Position numbers and translations under genes: made by a program. A model generated the notes under the pieces. It was given only the letters and a program-made list of their open reading frames with translations, searched no databases and was not told where the DNA came from. A stretch of 64,000 nt of DNA from the NCBI GenBank assembly GCA_014529385.2, contig CM043971.1:60032709-60096708 (forward strand). The letters run 5' to 3'. The DNA comes from Adiantum capillus-veneris (lineage: Eukaryota > Streptophyta > Polypodiopsida > Polypodiales > Pteridaceae). Within the stretch, counting starts at the first letter, position 1. The number at the start of each line of letters is the position of its first letter. Of the stretch, positions 44,985 to 57,000 are shown piece after piece.

Positions 44985-45335
44985 GGAGAGAATTCTATAT
45001 ATGGAAGGATTTCGTGGACGTGCTTTTGGGATTGTTGCAACTACTCGTGGTCACCATTGTAGGCAACCCAAATGCAGGGTGGTAACATATGCAGGGCATG
45101 GGGATGTGCCAGTAGAAGTAGGCAGCTTCAGCAATGTGTATGAGAGCTTGCATTTAAGCTTTGCATAACAAGCCCCAGACTTGTCTTGCCCAAAGCATCT
45201 GCTGCTCTAGTGGACAAAGGGCAATCATTGCAAGCAGTGTCAAATAAAATCCATGAATAGAGTGTCGTTTGTCTGTGCATGAGGATCAAGGTAGAAGCTG
45301 AGGTTGATTGTCGTTGGAGTTGGAAGAACCAACGT

Positions 45336-45379
<44 letters not shown>
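44948..45379. repeat. Two GA microsatellites
   Basis: Pure AG runs at about 44948-44983 and 45340-45379, with about 360 bp of unassigned sequence between them. Confidence 0.85.
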
Positions 45380-45388
<9 letters not shown>

Positions 45389-45454
45389 ATGGAATGACGA
45401 GGAAAGCATGCAGAGCAAGCCAGGCTTGGGAAGGTTCTCATCGATGTGCAGACT

Positions 45455-45951
45455 AGGGCAAGCACCTTAGTGTGCAAGCATGACAAAGCACCTCAAGCTT
45501 GGGTAGTGTTCCAACAAGCACCTCAAGCTCCCTAATCAGCAAGCATGACAAGCACCTTAAGCATCTAGGTCAGCAAGACGACAAGCACATCAAGCACGGA
45601 AAGAACCTCAAGCACCTTAGTCAGCAAGCATGACAAGCACCTCAAGCTTGGGCCGAGTTCCCACCTCAAGCTTAGCCCTAACTTACCTAAGGTCAGAGGA
45701 CTTTTCACACTAACCTTTGGAGGTATTTAATGAAGCTAACCCTAATTTATTTTAAGCTCAATTGGTTAGCCTTGCTCTTTGACAAACCATCTCTCATTTG
45801 GACCCCTTTACCATTGGCCCCGTGTTGAGATAGATCTGTAAAAGCACATGTCTATATTCTAACCCTTGCTCCCATTTATTCTCCCACATTAAATGATTAG
45901 TTTAATATCAAAAAATCATTTGGGTTGGTTAGATATTATATTTAATGACAT
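45455..45951 (-). repeat. Gypsy-3 LTR fragment, reversed
   Basis: On the - strand it begins TGTCATTAAATATAATATC, like the LTRs at 32233 and 49967. It runs through the CTTGAGGTGCTTG repeat block (five or more units) and then stops. About the first 500 bp of the LTR are present; the rest is deleted. It ends 45 bp before a remnant of the chromodomain gypsy relative. Confidence 0.8.
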
Positions 45952-45996
45952 ATTCAATTAATTTTGTATTCTTACGTATATATATATATATAGCAG

Positions 45997-46699
45997 GTTC
46001 TGGGATCAACATGAGGCATACATACAATTTCAAGTATTCAACATCATGTATCTAACTGTGTGCCGATCAAACAACTATAAATTTCAAGAAATAGTTATCG
46101 GAATTCTAGAAGTATTGACCACTCCGCATTTTACCAGTGTCCAACGAGGATGGTACATAACCTGGTGGGTTTGTGAGGCACTTTCACCATCAGATCCGAA
46201 AGCTTAGGCAATTTGAGGAATGATCTCCATCGGAATTCTAGAAGTATTGACCACTCCGCATTTTACCAGTGTCCAACGAGGATGGTACATAACCTGGTGG
46301 GTTTGTGAGGCACTTTCACCATCAGATCCGAAAGCTTAGGCAATTTGAGGAATGATCTCCATCGCCTCAAATGGTGTGAAGAGTTGGAGCTCGGTGCATT
46401 ACTATATCTTTTGGCCAACCAACTTCAAGACAATGATCGTACACAAAAGTGTTAACCTCAACTGGTGGGTCTATGACAAGGTCATTGTTGCAGCTGTTCC
46501 AGAAGATAGAGTGGTTGTTATGGGGAGACATAGCCACTTCTCTGGCAAGGTATGGACGACCCGCTTACCACAACTCTGGTGTAAAACCCTCCATTTCTAT
46601 CTAAAGAGCACACAAGAGTATCATGGCTATGATTATATGCCAGAAAATCAGACTTATTATTCTACTTTTGTAACAAGATCATGGACCTCATCGTTGTAA
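45997..46699 (+). pseudogene. Decayed leader gene, homologous to chromodomain gypsy leader
   Basis: Successive frames match the leader gene at 15731-16234 in order: FQVFNIMY (FQVFELIY), KFQEIVIGILEVLTTPHFTS (QFRRDVMEILLKAYTPHSTR), RGWYITWW (KGWELDW), RKLRQF (RKLGCL), NDLHRLKWCEELEL (TDLKNIRWGEELRV) and NWWVYDKVIVAAVPEDRVVV (DWLLEKVTNVIPANRVKT). Frame changes and a 132-bp tandem duplication (46097-46360) break it. A TATATAGCAG just before 45997 resembles a splice acceptor. A diverged gag follows at 46978, the same order as in the intact element. This shows the leader gene is an old, inherited part of the lineage. Confidence 0.75.
46097..46360 (+). repeat. 132-bp perfect tandem duplication
   Basis: Two head-to-tail copies (46097-46228 and 46229-46360), each starting ATCGGAATTCTAG and ending GAATGATCTCC. 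I see no difference between them, so the event is recent compared with the decay around it. Confidence 0.93.
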
Positions 46700-46977
46700 A
46701 GGATTCTTACATAAATAAAGGACATTGATTTTCTCATGAATTGTCTCTTGAGTTGTGATGAATGGTTTTATTGTGGGCTTGTTGGGACTTGGTTACCTCT
46801 GTATGTTTTAAGGAAGTCTTTGGTGTAAGGAGAAAGCCTATCGATGCATATGAAATATAGAATCAAGCTCTAGAAAAATTTTACCATCACTGATGGTCAA
46901 TTTTGAGAAGTGATTAATGGATAACTTTGTTGAAGATAGACTTAACTTCTATGTTCTGTAATCAAAATCAGGGAAAA

Positions 46978-47580
46978 ATGGAAGCCCAAGTGGATCTCTA
47001 CACGGAAGTACATGAGAAGAAGTTGCTCCTGAAGCAGATGCAACCCCCTTCCTTTAAGGTGAGGAGGCTAATTTTGAAAAGGATGCTAAGGCATGGATCA
47101 GAATCCATGGATGACTACTTTACTGCTGCTAAGACGATGCAAGACAATCAATCCATGCTAGGAATGTTTCGATTGATTGGAGAAGCGCAACTATGGTGGA
47201 AACACTACTGCCGTGACAAGGGTGTTGCGGAAGATTTCCAGTCTTGGAATGAAATCAAGTTGGCAGTTAGAGAAAGATATCTACCCCATGCCCACCAATA
47301 TTTGAAGATGAATGAGTTCTTTGATCTAAAGCAAAATGATTTGACCTTGGAGGAGTATTTCTCCAGGACACCGTAGCTATGTTGATTGGAGAATACTAAT
47401 ACTAGAACACATGGATATCACAAAGCCACCAATGCTGATAATTGTGCATGAGGAATCTCATCGCATAAGACCTAGAGATATAACGAAAAGAGTCATATGA
47501 GCATGAATATGACTCGATAAGACTATCTATGCTACAAAAGTGGGGTCAGTAAGTACAACATATCAAGGGATCCATATGGC
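46978..47580 (+). pseudogene. Gag remnant of a chromodomain-gypsy relative
   Basis: From an ATG (MEAQVDLYTEV) the frame reads [70 protein letters not shown] and EEYF to a stop at 47374-47376. This parallels the capsid part of 23405-20511. Beyond the stop a decayed zinc knuckle (CYKSGVSKYNISRD) is visible near 47530. Unlike the intact family, this gag has its own ATG. No pol follows. Confidence 0.82.
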
Positions 47581-49966
47581 CATATTGTTGTGTCATTTAG
47601 GTAGGCTATTCAAGCAAAATAAGTCACAAACCAAGACATTTAGATTGAAGGCTTTCGTCTCAAAACGATGAATTAGAGTCTTGTAATAACTTTATAACAT
47701 TGGAGAAAGATTTTATTGCATCTTTATCTATGATGGAGATAAAATAGAGTATGGTAGCATATATCAAATCTTTCAAAAACAAAGATTAATAATCTATAAG
47801 AGACCATACTAATAAATTTACGCAATAAATTACAAGGTGCCCAATTGATGAAAAACCCAACCAAGAAAAATTGATTCAATCTTCTGAGAGGGCTTGCAAA
47901 ACAAGACTTAGCATGCACATTTGTATGAAAAGATTGTAATGTGTCCATTACATATGTAAACATAATCTTGTAATTATTACTACAAGAAATAATTTAAAAA
48001 AATAACTTTTTTTTTTTCCTTGTCTCAATCTTTGCATACCAATTTTTGGATTGTGAATTGCCTTAGAAATGCTCAAGTTATGGGTGTTCGTGTGCATAAT
48101 CTCTTGTCAATTAGTTAATAGATTAAATTTAATATGCATAAATTGAATGGTTAAATTAAAGTGACCACTTTTTGGAGTAAATATGTGGCTCGTACAATTC
48201 ACCACAACAGTAAGAGATACTTCTAGTCAAAGGTGTGGCTGTCCGAAGGTGATCAAACCAAAGTTGCCGCCAAAGGAGGGGCAAAGCAAGCATTCATGGC
48301 TCCTTGGAAGGAAGCTCCACCACTGTACAAATTAGCTCCACATTCTCTCTCTCCTCTTTCTTCTAGCTCATTTGATCATATCATTTCAAGTTTTGTAGTA
48401 TTGACATTCTTGTGGAGAGCTCTTGCAACTCAAGCATTAGCAAGAATTGATTTATTTGGAGATTAAAACTCAATTAAGGTAATTAATTTCCAATTAATAG
48501 AATTTTATGCATAATTTTTGCATGACATCCACTCCTTATGTAATTAAACATAATCAATACTTATTTACATACCTCTTATGGATAATAGCATACTACTCTC
48601 ATAAATTCTCTCAAATATCTCCATAAGCTTATCGCTTTCCACTAGTTTAACATAATTATGCATTATTTTTCATTAAAGATTGCATATAGTTAGAAAAGTG
48701 ATGAAAGAAATTATGATGAACTAATATTAGCTCAAAATTATCAAGAAATTTTGAAATTTGATAACCTCATGTAGTTAAGATATTATGCTTTCATAATCAG
48801 TGGTTTTTAGCTTAAAATTTATTGTTTAAACTTGGAAAATTGGACTTGTTCTTAATTAATTATTTTTAAGATTTCATTATAATTAATTAACATCATTTGT
48901 GTATCCCATATTTTTTCTAGAATCATTTGAGAAAGCTAGCTAACTTTTACCGCAAATTGCCTCTTTTTAGGCTATTAAATAAACAAAAATAGAACTTTAG
49001 CTTTAAAAAATAAAACTAGTAAGTAAAGGCTGATACTCTAATTTATATTAGTTAAAAAAAAAAAAAGCTAATTCTTAGGATTTTACTCTTAGTTTTTTAT
49101 CCAAAAAGTAGCATTTTTGTTATTTAATCATTGAAACTTATATTGCTTCTCAAAAAAATCAATTTTAAGGGGTGAAAATTAGCAAAACTAACCAAGAAAT
49201 CTAGTTAACTAAAATTCATCTCCCAAAATTGCTACTTCTTATATGACAAGTCATCATCATAGGCATTTATGTACACAAATGCATAGTGTAGATGCATGCT
49301 TTTGCCTCGGGGGGTGCACTCTGTAATCATGTTAATGTATAAGGTGAGTTCAAAAGGAGGAGTTTTAAATGCAAAAAATTTATGCAATTTAACAAAGAAA
49401 CATCAAAATGAGGGGTTTTAATATTCAATTTTAGAAAAATTTTCTAAAATAAGGAATCATTCTATTCATATAGACATGTTAAAAGAGGGGTTTTTCTAAT
49501 ACCCCACAAACGCACGTTATATAGGGGATACTGAATGGTGAACCCTCTGAGGATTTGCTAAATTTTTAGTTGTTTAAGGCAAATGCTGCCAAAATGATCC
49601 TGATAGGAATCACACATTAGCGTGGGACCTAGCAATGTCTGAAGCGGACATGCAAAAGAGTATTGCAATGCCAACAACACTAACCATAAAATGGATCTCC
49701 ACGTTAGAATCACTATTTAAGGTTATAATGTATTGATTGCACTAAGATTACTTTGCAAATTAGGGAATATTGTTTAAGTTTTCCTAAAATAAGTGGATGT
49801 TATAACCTAGAAACGATCACATATGTTTTTTAAAAGACCGTTTTTAGCAATTTCGAGTTCAAATGATTTTTTTCCTCTTGTTTGCAGAGGAATGTTGACT
49901 CTTGAGGGTATGTTGATTCAATAGATTCAAGTTGAAAAAATTAAGAAAGATTGGTATTGATCGTAA
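47581..49966. other. Unassigned AT-rich sequence
   Basis: No convincing gene, RNA or repeat end. The sequence is strongly AT-rich with poly-A/T runs. The 77-codon frame at 48233-48466 has no recognisable features. Confidence 0.6.
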
Positions 49967-51558
49967 TGTCATAATAATTAATATCTCATTCTCCTAAATG
50001 ATTTTCTCTTGTTAAACTGGTCATTTAATATGGGGAAGTACCAGGGGAGAAAAAGCTAGAATATTGGTTGAGCTGGCAGACAGGCCATAGTAGGGATTTG
50101 AAGGAGGGAAAATAGGGATCTAAAGAGGGGGAAATCCGCAAAAGATCAATGTGAAAACAATGGGCTTCAAAGACCCTAAGGTTCATCCCCTTAAGACTTC
50201 CAAAATGCTAAGGTTCCAAAATTCAACGTAAAGTCCAATGGTCCAACCCTAGGGAAAATTGGATGCTTTGTAGTGTGCCAAAAAGGCTTTGCAAGCTCCT
50301 ACATAGGAGGGGGCGATCCCTTTTAGTAGGGGATGAGAGAGAAACACACACACACTCATGCAAGCCCCTTTACTCAAAGGGCATAGTGGACACATGTCAG
50401 CTCCCTGTGCCAATTTCCCACAAGGTGCATTCAAATCCTATTGGATGGCCATAGAGGTGGACCAATGAGAATTACGCTATATTAAATCTAGTTTAATTCA
50501 TTTAAAAACACTTGATAAAAGAACCAATAAGATTTAAGCTCTCTAGAAGACTATTGGCCAGCAGTCTCCCAAGGGGTCCAATGATCATTCAGCAGCCCAA
50601 TGGCTTCCTTTTTTCCTATTGGCAAGAAGACTAAGGGGTCAAATGAGAGTTTAATTGCATTATTAACTACCTAAAGCTCTCACAAAAGGGGAAAGGGGGA
50701 CACATGTCACAAGGCTATCACTTATGCTTCTCAATTTTCATTGGCTAAGCTTTGTAGGGTCCAATGGGGTGCCAGCATGAGTAATTTGCAAGAGGGGTCG
50801 ACCAAGAGAGAGAGAGGGGGATGATTTTGGCAAGGCATTATCACACACACTCACACACTTTCATGTGTAAAGAAATAAGACTCTCCCCTCCTTCTCAAGA
50901 TTTAATGGAAAGCTCATCACCTACACCAAGCTTGTGAGAAGGGAGGCCTACACCAGCAACTCTTGGCTTTGGTGATGCAAATCCAACCTAGAGCCAATAT
51001 TCAATGCAAGTTATTCTCCTCTCCCATTCTAATTACTAAGCTATGCTAAGCTATTATGAGTGATTATGTGAGGAGATATACTTCTTTCTTGTAATACTAC
51101 TCCTTCTTCCTCTCAATGTACTCTCATACCCCGCTAGGTCTCACCATCTTTGAAGGTGTGTGAGGTCTTGGGTCTGAGATCGTGAGGGAATGATGTTATG
51201 TTTTAAATTGTTTCCTTAGTGCTTGAAGCTTCCATCTTCATTGCACTAGCTATTTATTGAAGGAACATCAAGAATTGTATTGTAAAATGTCTCCCTTGAT
51301 GGGGGAAACCTATAATACAAAGCCTTTTGGAGGGGGAACCAACTCCATATAAATCCGGTCCTCAACTGTTGTCCATAGCTTAATTTCTCTCTCTTTTGAA
51401 GTATTGCTCATGCCTATCTAACTAGGTGTTATGCTTTTTGTTTCTCTCGCCATCCAAGCACTCTTGATATGCTCATTAGGAATCTATTCTAATGACATGC
51501 TCACTATGTTTATGCTATTTTCCGCTACACACAAGCTACTAGGCCATTAAATGTTACA
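49967..51558 (+). repeat. Gypsy-3 5' LTR (1592 bp)
   Basis: Starts TGTCATAATAATT, ends AAATGTTACA, and is followed by a primer site. Related along its length to the solo LTR at 32233-33792 but clearly diverged. Contains ATTGG…CCAAT modules at 50440-50466, 50553-50582 and 50740-50765, and a decayed one at 50618-50643. Confidence 0.87.
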
Positions 51559-51559
51559 T

Positions 51560-51572
51560 TGATATCAGAGCA
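51560..51572 (+). other. Gypsy-3 primer binding site
   Basis: TGATATCAGAGCA, one base off the initiator-Met tRNA type TGGTATCAGAGCA, lies just after the LTR end. Confidence 0.8.
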
Positions 51573-51760
51573 TAAGCTTTATTTTTTCTTGCTCAAGAAG
51601 GGAGGTCCTCGAGCTAGCTATAAATGGTTGGTATTATTAATTTCAATTGAATAAGTAGAATAAGGATTTTTCAGCCTTGCAGTGCGCCTGCCTTCGCGCA
51701 AATAATGGGGAATCACCTTCGAGAGCTATGGTCTTAATAGTGGATTCCTACGGGGCTTGC

Positions 51761-51802
51761 CTATGGCTTAACCACTATGGCTTAACCACTATGGCTTAAC
51801 CA
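51761..51802 (+). repeat. Three perfect 14-bp tandem repeats
   Basis: CTATGGCTTAACCA three times in the gypsy-3 leader (51573-51987), which otherwise holds no gene. Confidence 0.9.
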
Positions 51803-51987
51803 CTATTGAGCTATTAGAAGCTTGACAAGAGCCGTTATTGTTTTGGTGTTGAAAGACTCTCTCTTTAATTCCTTGCAATTAATGATACTCGAACCACGGG
51901 TATAGGAGCTTGAGTGCTTTTCTAAGGGGGTAAAGAGAAGTAGCAACTAGGGCTTGAAGTGTCAAACTACACCTAAAAGTTGTTAGA

Positions 51988-52963
51988 ATGGCTGAGAATA
52001 TTAAAGAGAGTGAACTGAATGTTGATAGCTTTGATTTTGCTAATGAGCAGTCTACTAATGATGCCCCTATGCTTGTTAACTACTTTGTTTCTAGGCTTCA
52101 AGAATCCATGTGCAATCCATCCCTCCAAAGTGAAGTGCAACAACAGCTTCGTGCTTATGGGATTTTCCAAGCCCACCACGTTGAAGAGAGAGCACCTAGG
52201 AAGCCTCCTTGTGAGACTTCCAAAAGAGGCCTCTCTCCGATTCGGGAAGAAGAAGAGGATCCATACGAACGGCTCAAAAATTTACTTCTTGATGACACAT
52301 CTCCTTCCCAAAGGAGAACTCAAGAGCCCCCAGCAAAATAACGAGAAAGAAGTGAGTCTCCTACCACCTCAGTGGAGATGGCTCCACAACGACGGCGGGC
52401 AAAATGCTCTCCATCACCCCCTAAAAGGAGAAGACCATCACACACTTCTCCACACCATAATTCAAAGAGGGATGACAGAAAACAAGAGAAGAAAAAGGCG
52501 AGAAAGAGGTCACCCTCTTCTCCATCTTCTTCATCCTCTTCCTCTTATGAAGAAAGTGATGGTGCATATAGGGAGGAACAAGGCAAGAAAAAGGCGATAA
52601 AGAGGTCGTCCTCTTCTCCATCTTCCTCAAATTCTTCATCTTTTGAAGAAAGCGATGGTGCAACTTTTGAAACATCAAAAACAAGAGGCCATAGGAAATC
52701 AAGTGCCACGTGGAAGAGATCTTCCAAGCTCAAGAATTTCAAAGAGGGAGGAAATAGCATCTCTTTCCTTACCTACGATGGCACCTTTGGTGCTACGGAC
52801 AAAGTCTTGGCTTTCATCCCACAATTCGATGCGGCGTTTGGAGATGAGGGCTTCATGGATTCCTCTAAGCTACCCCATGTAGATATTCACTTTCAAAAGT
52901 CCACCAGGCAATGCTGGTCTAACCTACGGGCAAACGGTGAAGCCCCACAGACATGGAAAGATT
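51988..52963 (+). pseudogene. Gypsy-3 gag, 5' part, split by CACTA
   Basis: ATG at 51988 (MAENIKESELNVDSFDF). One in-frame TAA at 52339-52341; the frame then goes on to the CACTA insertion. It has an unusual Ser/Arg/Lys-rich segment with a diverged internal duplication (KKKARKRSPSSPSS and KKKAIKRSSSSPSS, each followed by EESDGA), then the capsid start ISFLTYDGTFGATDKVLAFI. The capsid continues at 59994 in the same frame after one copy of ATT. The basic/serine-rich stretch may bind RNA; that is inference. Confidence 0.82.
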
Positions 52964-52999
52964 CACTACAAGAGGTTGTGTGCTCTTGTGACGCTGTTA

Positions 53000-53190
53000 G
53001 CGACGGAAATACACTGGGTTTTTATAACCCCCGGCGTCGCTAAAACCGTCGCTACGAGCGTCGCTAAAACCGTCGCTACGAGCGTCGCTATATGCGTCGC
53101 TATATAGAGACGCTCATAGCGACGATTATAGCGACGTTTACACTGAAGACTATAGCGACGCTACAGAGCCATAAATAGCGACGGTTATAG
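53000..53190. repeat. CACTA left subterminal repeats
   Basis: About ten GCGTCGCT / AGCGACG units in both directions within ~190 bp. In CACTA elements such motifs bind the element-encoded DNA-binding protein. At the right end (59865-59970) there are fewer. Confidence 0.85.
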
Positions 53191-53545
53191 CAACGCCCGA
53201 GAGAATTTTTTTTTGGTGGCAGGGCATTCATCAACCATATTGTACTTGATTCACTTTTTTTAAAAAGTGCAAGGGTAGATAATAGACCCAAAATAGTCAC
53301 CCACAAGACGCATTGTTTGCAAAATTGACAATTGTACACATCATAGGCAAAATGAATTGATTGGCAAATGTAATAATGACAATTGTACAACATCATGGCA
53401 TAAAGAATTGATTGGCAAAAGGAACTGCGGTGACAAATGTAATACTATACATGGCTCAAAAAGACGTATAAAATCCATCTCATGATACATAAGCTATGAG
53501 AAACCCTAAACTAATGCTATCTAGCTACGGCTAAACTGACGTCGT
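53191..53545. other. CACTA noncoding segment
   Basis: No gene seen. A short near-duplicate (AATGACAATTGTACA, with TTGATTGGCAAA) occurs around 53325-53420. Confidence 0.5.
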
Positions 53546-53803
53546 CTAGTCAGACGTCTCATCGCGTCCAAGCGGCGTAGCTTCCCCACAACAACCGCCA
53601 CCGCCACCACTAGAGCGCCGGTGTCTAGACGAGTGTGAAGCTCGTCTCGTCGACACCGAAGCTTCGGAGCGCGCCGAATGCTCCGAAAGAGAGGGAGATG
53701 CGGATGGAGTAGGAACGCGCGATGATGCGCCAGAGAGATGACGCTCCACGTACCACTGTCTCTGCTGCGGTGACAAAGAAGAAAGAAACTCCTCATCATC
53801 CAT
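53546..53803 (-). CDS. Small CACTA-encoded ORF, unknown
   Basis: From an ATG at 53803 (MDDEEFLSSLSPQQRQWYVE), about 85 codons, rich in Ser, Arg and Gly with a SSGGGGGCCG stretch. It lies downstream of the transposase on the same strand, where CACTA elements often carry a second gene. It might be an exon of that gene or the end of the transposase transcript. No domain recognised. Confidence 0.4.
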   Translation of the reverse strand: MDDEEFLSSLSPQQRQWYVERHLSGASSRVPTPSASPSLSEHSARSEASVSTRRASHSSRHRRSSGGGGGCCGEATPLGRDETSD

Positions 53804-54075
53804 ACTTGCATTAAACACACGAATATTTAAACTTAATATTGAATGAATAGAGTAGACAATGACGCAAAGACCATTAAATACAATGACGTAATGATGCATA
53901 TAAATACAAAGATGCAATGAATTGAGTGATAGAAGAGGCAAGTCGAAAACTCAGAATTTTCAATCAAAAGATGTGAGCGCGAGTAGAAAACAGCGTTATA
54001 CACCATGGAAGGTACTTAGAGAGCCAGAGCTTTTACAACACGGAGCAAAATTGTTCAAATACAATATTTGTGGCT

Positions 54076-57000
54076 TTAAGAGATCTCTCTCTCATCCTCG
54101 CATAACTCAGCATAACTTCCTATATCTATATAGAGCTCTCCGTTTAAACACATATCCTCTGTTTCATTTTGTAGCTCCTCTGCATGCACCCCATATAGAG
54201 TAGTAGCATCTTGATGCTCGTCTGGCACCACCGCAGCGGCTTCTGATTGAGCATCTTCTCTGATCTCCTCCATTGATGCCGTTGTGATTGGCACATGGTA
54301 GCCTTCATACGTCCTTGCACTACGAGGGGCTACCTCTATGACGTACCACCAGTTTGATGTAGACTTTGTAGGATGAAATATTACCTGCCAGAGCCACATA
54401 ACTTACATGAGAGCTTTCAAGCACATAACTTGTAAAAGGGGGATGTTAACTATTTACATACTTACTTGTTCACAATGCTCGGGTAGTACGAAAGTGTCTC
54501 TTAGGTCAGTCCATTTCTTAGTAGAATCCACCTCAAGAAAACCAGACTCTCCTCTACGCACAGTAGCGTTGCGACCCTCCATGATTATCTTGAACCATTG
54601 CACGTCGAACAAGTCGACAAAAAATCCTCTGTAATCGATCCTCAAAATCTCTTGCAGCGTGCCGAATTAAGTGAGTTCCGCCACCACAGGATCTGCATCA
54701 GAGGAACGTCGTCGACTAGACTGTTCAAATTTTGCCATGATTCCACAATCTTGAGTAAAACGCTTTTTGTCGATTCGTTCCACTCTAAAATGTCGACCTT
54801 TACACCATGCTACTGTGTATGACTTATACTACAACGAACAAAGATTATGAGTGGCCGTTCAAACGTTTATAAATAAAGTCACTTGCTAGTCGTACATTGC
54901 AAACTTACCTTGGTCGCGCAACCCCGAGAGTACTCCCACTCTTCCTCAATCACTTCGTCACCGTATTGTTGTGCGCTTTTCAATTGGTTGTGCAACCATC
55001 TTAAGCTCATGAAGGTTGGTAGGCTCTCCAGAACCGTTGGATAGTGCATCGGTGGTCGTCTTCCCCGTCTCCACGTACTCGATTCGTGCCCTTTGTCGCT
55101 CTTGCTTTGCATCCTGATATTGTGAAATCCACTTTTGCATCACTGGATTGTGAAGCATGCAAAATCGGTTGATTTTAGCCTCTAGATCTTCCGTCATCTT
55201 CTTCTCAACACCGAGATTGCACATGACAATCCAAGATATGCGCTCATCATCTAAGGTTCGCCATAGCGTGTCCCGGGCTTTATCAAATCCGTCTAGCCAC
55301 TCTCCAATGTACACTAGGGACTCTGATACCAGCCAACCTTCTGCCATGCTACCCTCCGGACGTGCCTTTTGACGCACATATCCCTTAAGCGTTTTCATGA
55401 AACGTTCTAAGAAGAACATCCATCTAGAATGAACTGTGCCAGCTATTTACACCTCATCAACTATGTGAACAAGAAGATGCACCTGAATGGTTAGCATTGT
55501 AGTAGGAAAATGTTTCTCAAACATGCACACAAGCTCCGCAGCATTTAGTTTGGCGAATGGTATGGAGTCTACGTTGATCTCCTTTTGTGAGATCCATTGC
55601 ACCAGCTTTGCAAGTTTGTAGATTGTGTTACGGATGTCGAGAGACAAACATCCCTCAATGGCAACCGGTAAGATAAACTGTAAATTATGTGCAGCAATGA
55701 TATTAAAGTCCACATTTTATGCAATGATATTAAAGTCCACTATGAACGTACCTGACACATTTTATGCCAATCGTGTGACTTCAAACCGGTAAGCTTTCCT
55801 TCTTTAGTAAAACACGTTCGGAGCGAGTGCATTACGCCAGTGGGGGTCCGCAAAGATCGAATGGTCTCTTTTACTTTGCGTTCTTGGGCTCCTGTGAAAA
55901 TCCATGCTGCTTTAGGGAGTTTTATCAATCCATCAGACGCTGTTTGCGGCCAATATTGCTCCATACGATCTACATTTCTAAGGTCAACTCTGGCTTCCAA
56001 AGTATCTTTCTTGCCGGTCAGATGGTCCCATAGTAGATTACCCACATTCTTGAATATGTGCATTGGATCGAGCAAGTGATTGATCATGAGTCGGGGCCAG
56101 TATGGTAACTCGTACCATAGAGATAGTCTCTTCATCCCTGGAGGCAATCCGTCATCGCACATCTCCTTCTGCTCTAACCATGCTTGTGCAGACATCCTTG
56201 GTGGCTCTCTTCCCAAAAAGCCGTCGCGTAACACATGATTCTCTGGAAGATACGCTTGATGACCTTCGTATATTTGCTTCTTCAGTGAGGGTGCCCTACG
56301 TGCATTCAGTCTAGGTCCACATGTGACACATGCTCTGTATCCGCTTGTTTGAAGCCCTGCATGTATACACATGATAATAGATCAACTATGGGAAAAAACA
56401 AGATTTACAGTGTTTGAGTGAGGAGTGTCAATAGATCACCTGAGCATTCTGTTAGCCCGGGATAGTCATGCATGGTCCACATTAGAATGCCTCTGATCAA
56501 AGCATTCCGTCGTCCTGTGTGTCGGCTCATATCCACCACCTCTATGCCAATCCACAATTGTTGTAGCTCTTCCAATAGTGGACGAAGATACACATCCATA
56601 TTCCCCACTTTATATCGCCCTGGCACAATCAAGCTTAGCCATAGGTGCCCCTTCTTCGTAGTCAACCACGGGGGAATGTTGTAGTTGACGATGACAACGG
56701 GCCATACACTGTAAGATGTTGATCTTTGACCAAATGGATTTACGCCATCCATAGCCAGGCCTAAGCGCAAATTTCGAGCTTCCCTGGCAAAATCCGACCA
56801 TGTTCCATCTATATGTTTCCAGACTGCGCAATCTGCAGGAATTCGTAGCACACCATCCGAAGATTTATTCTCCTCATGCCATGATGCTAGGGCGGCCATG
56901 GACTTACATTCGAAGAAATGCTTGATGCGAGGAAGCAAAGGAAAATGTCGCAAAACCTTTTGTGGAATTTTTGTCCCGTGGAGATCTACTCGATATCTTT

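Noticed and set aside
48233..48466. 77-codon frame as a gene
   Set aside because: No similarity noticed, no partner exon or element context; AT-rich surroundings make chance frames likely.
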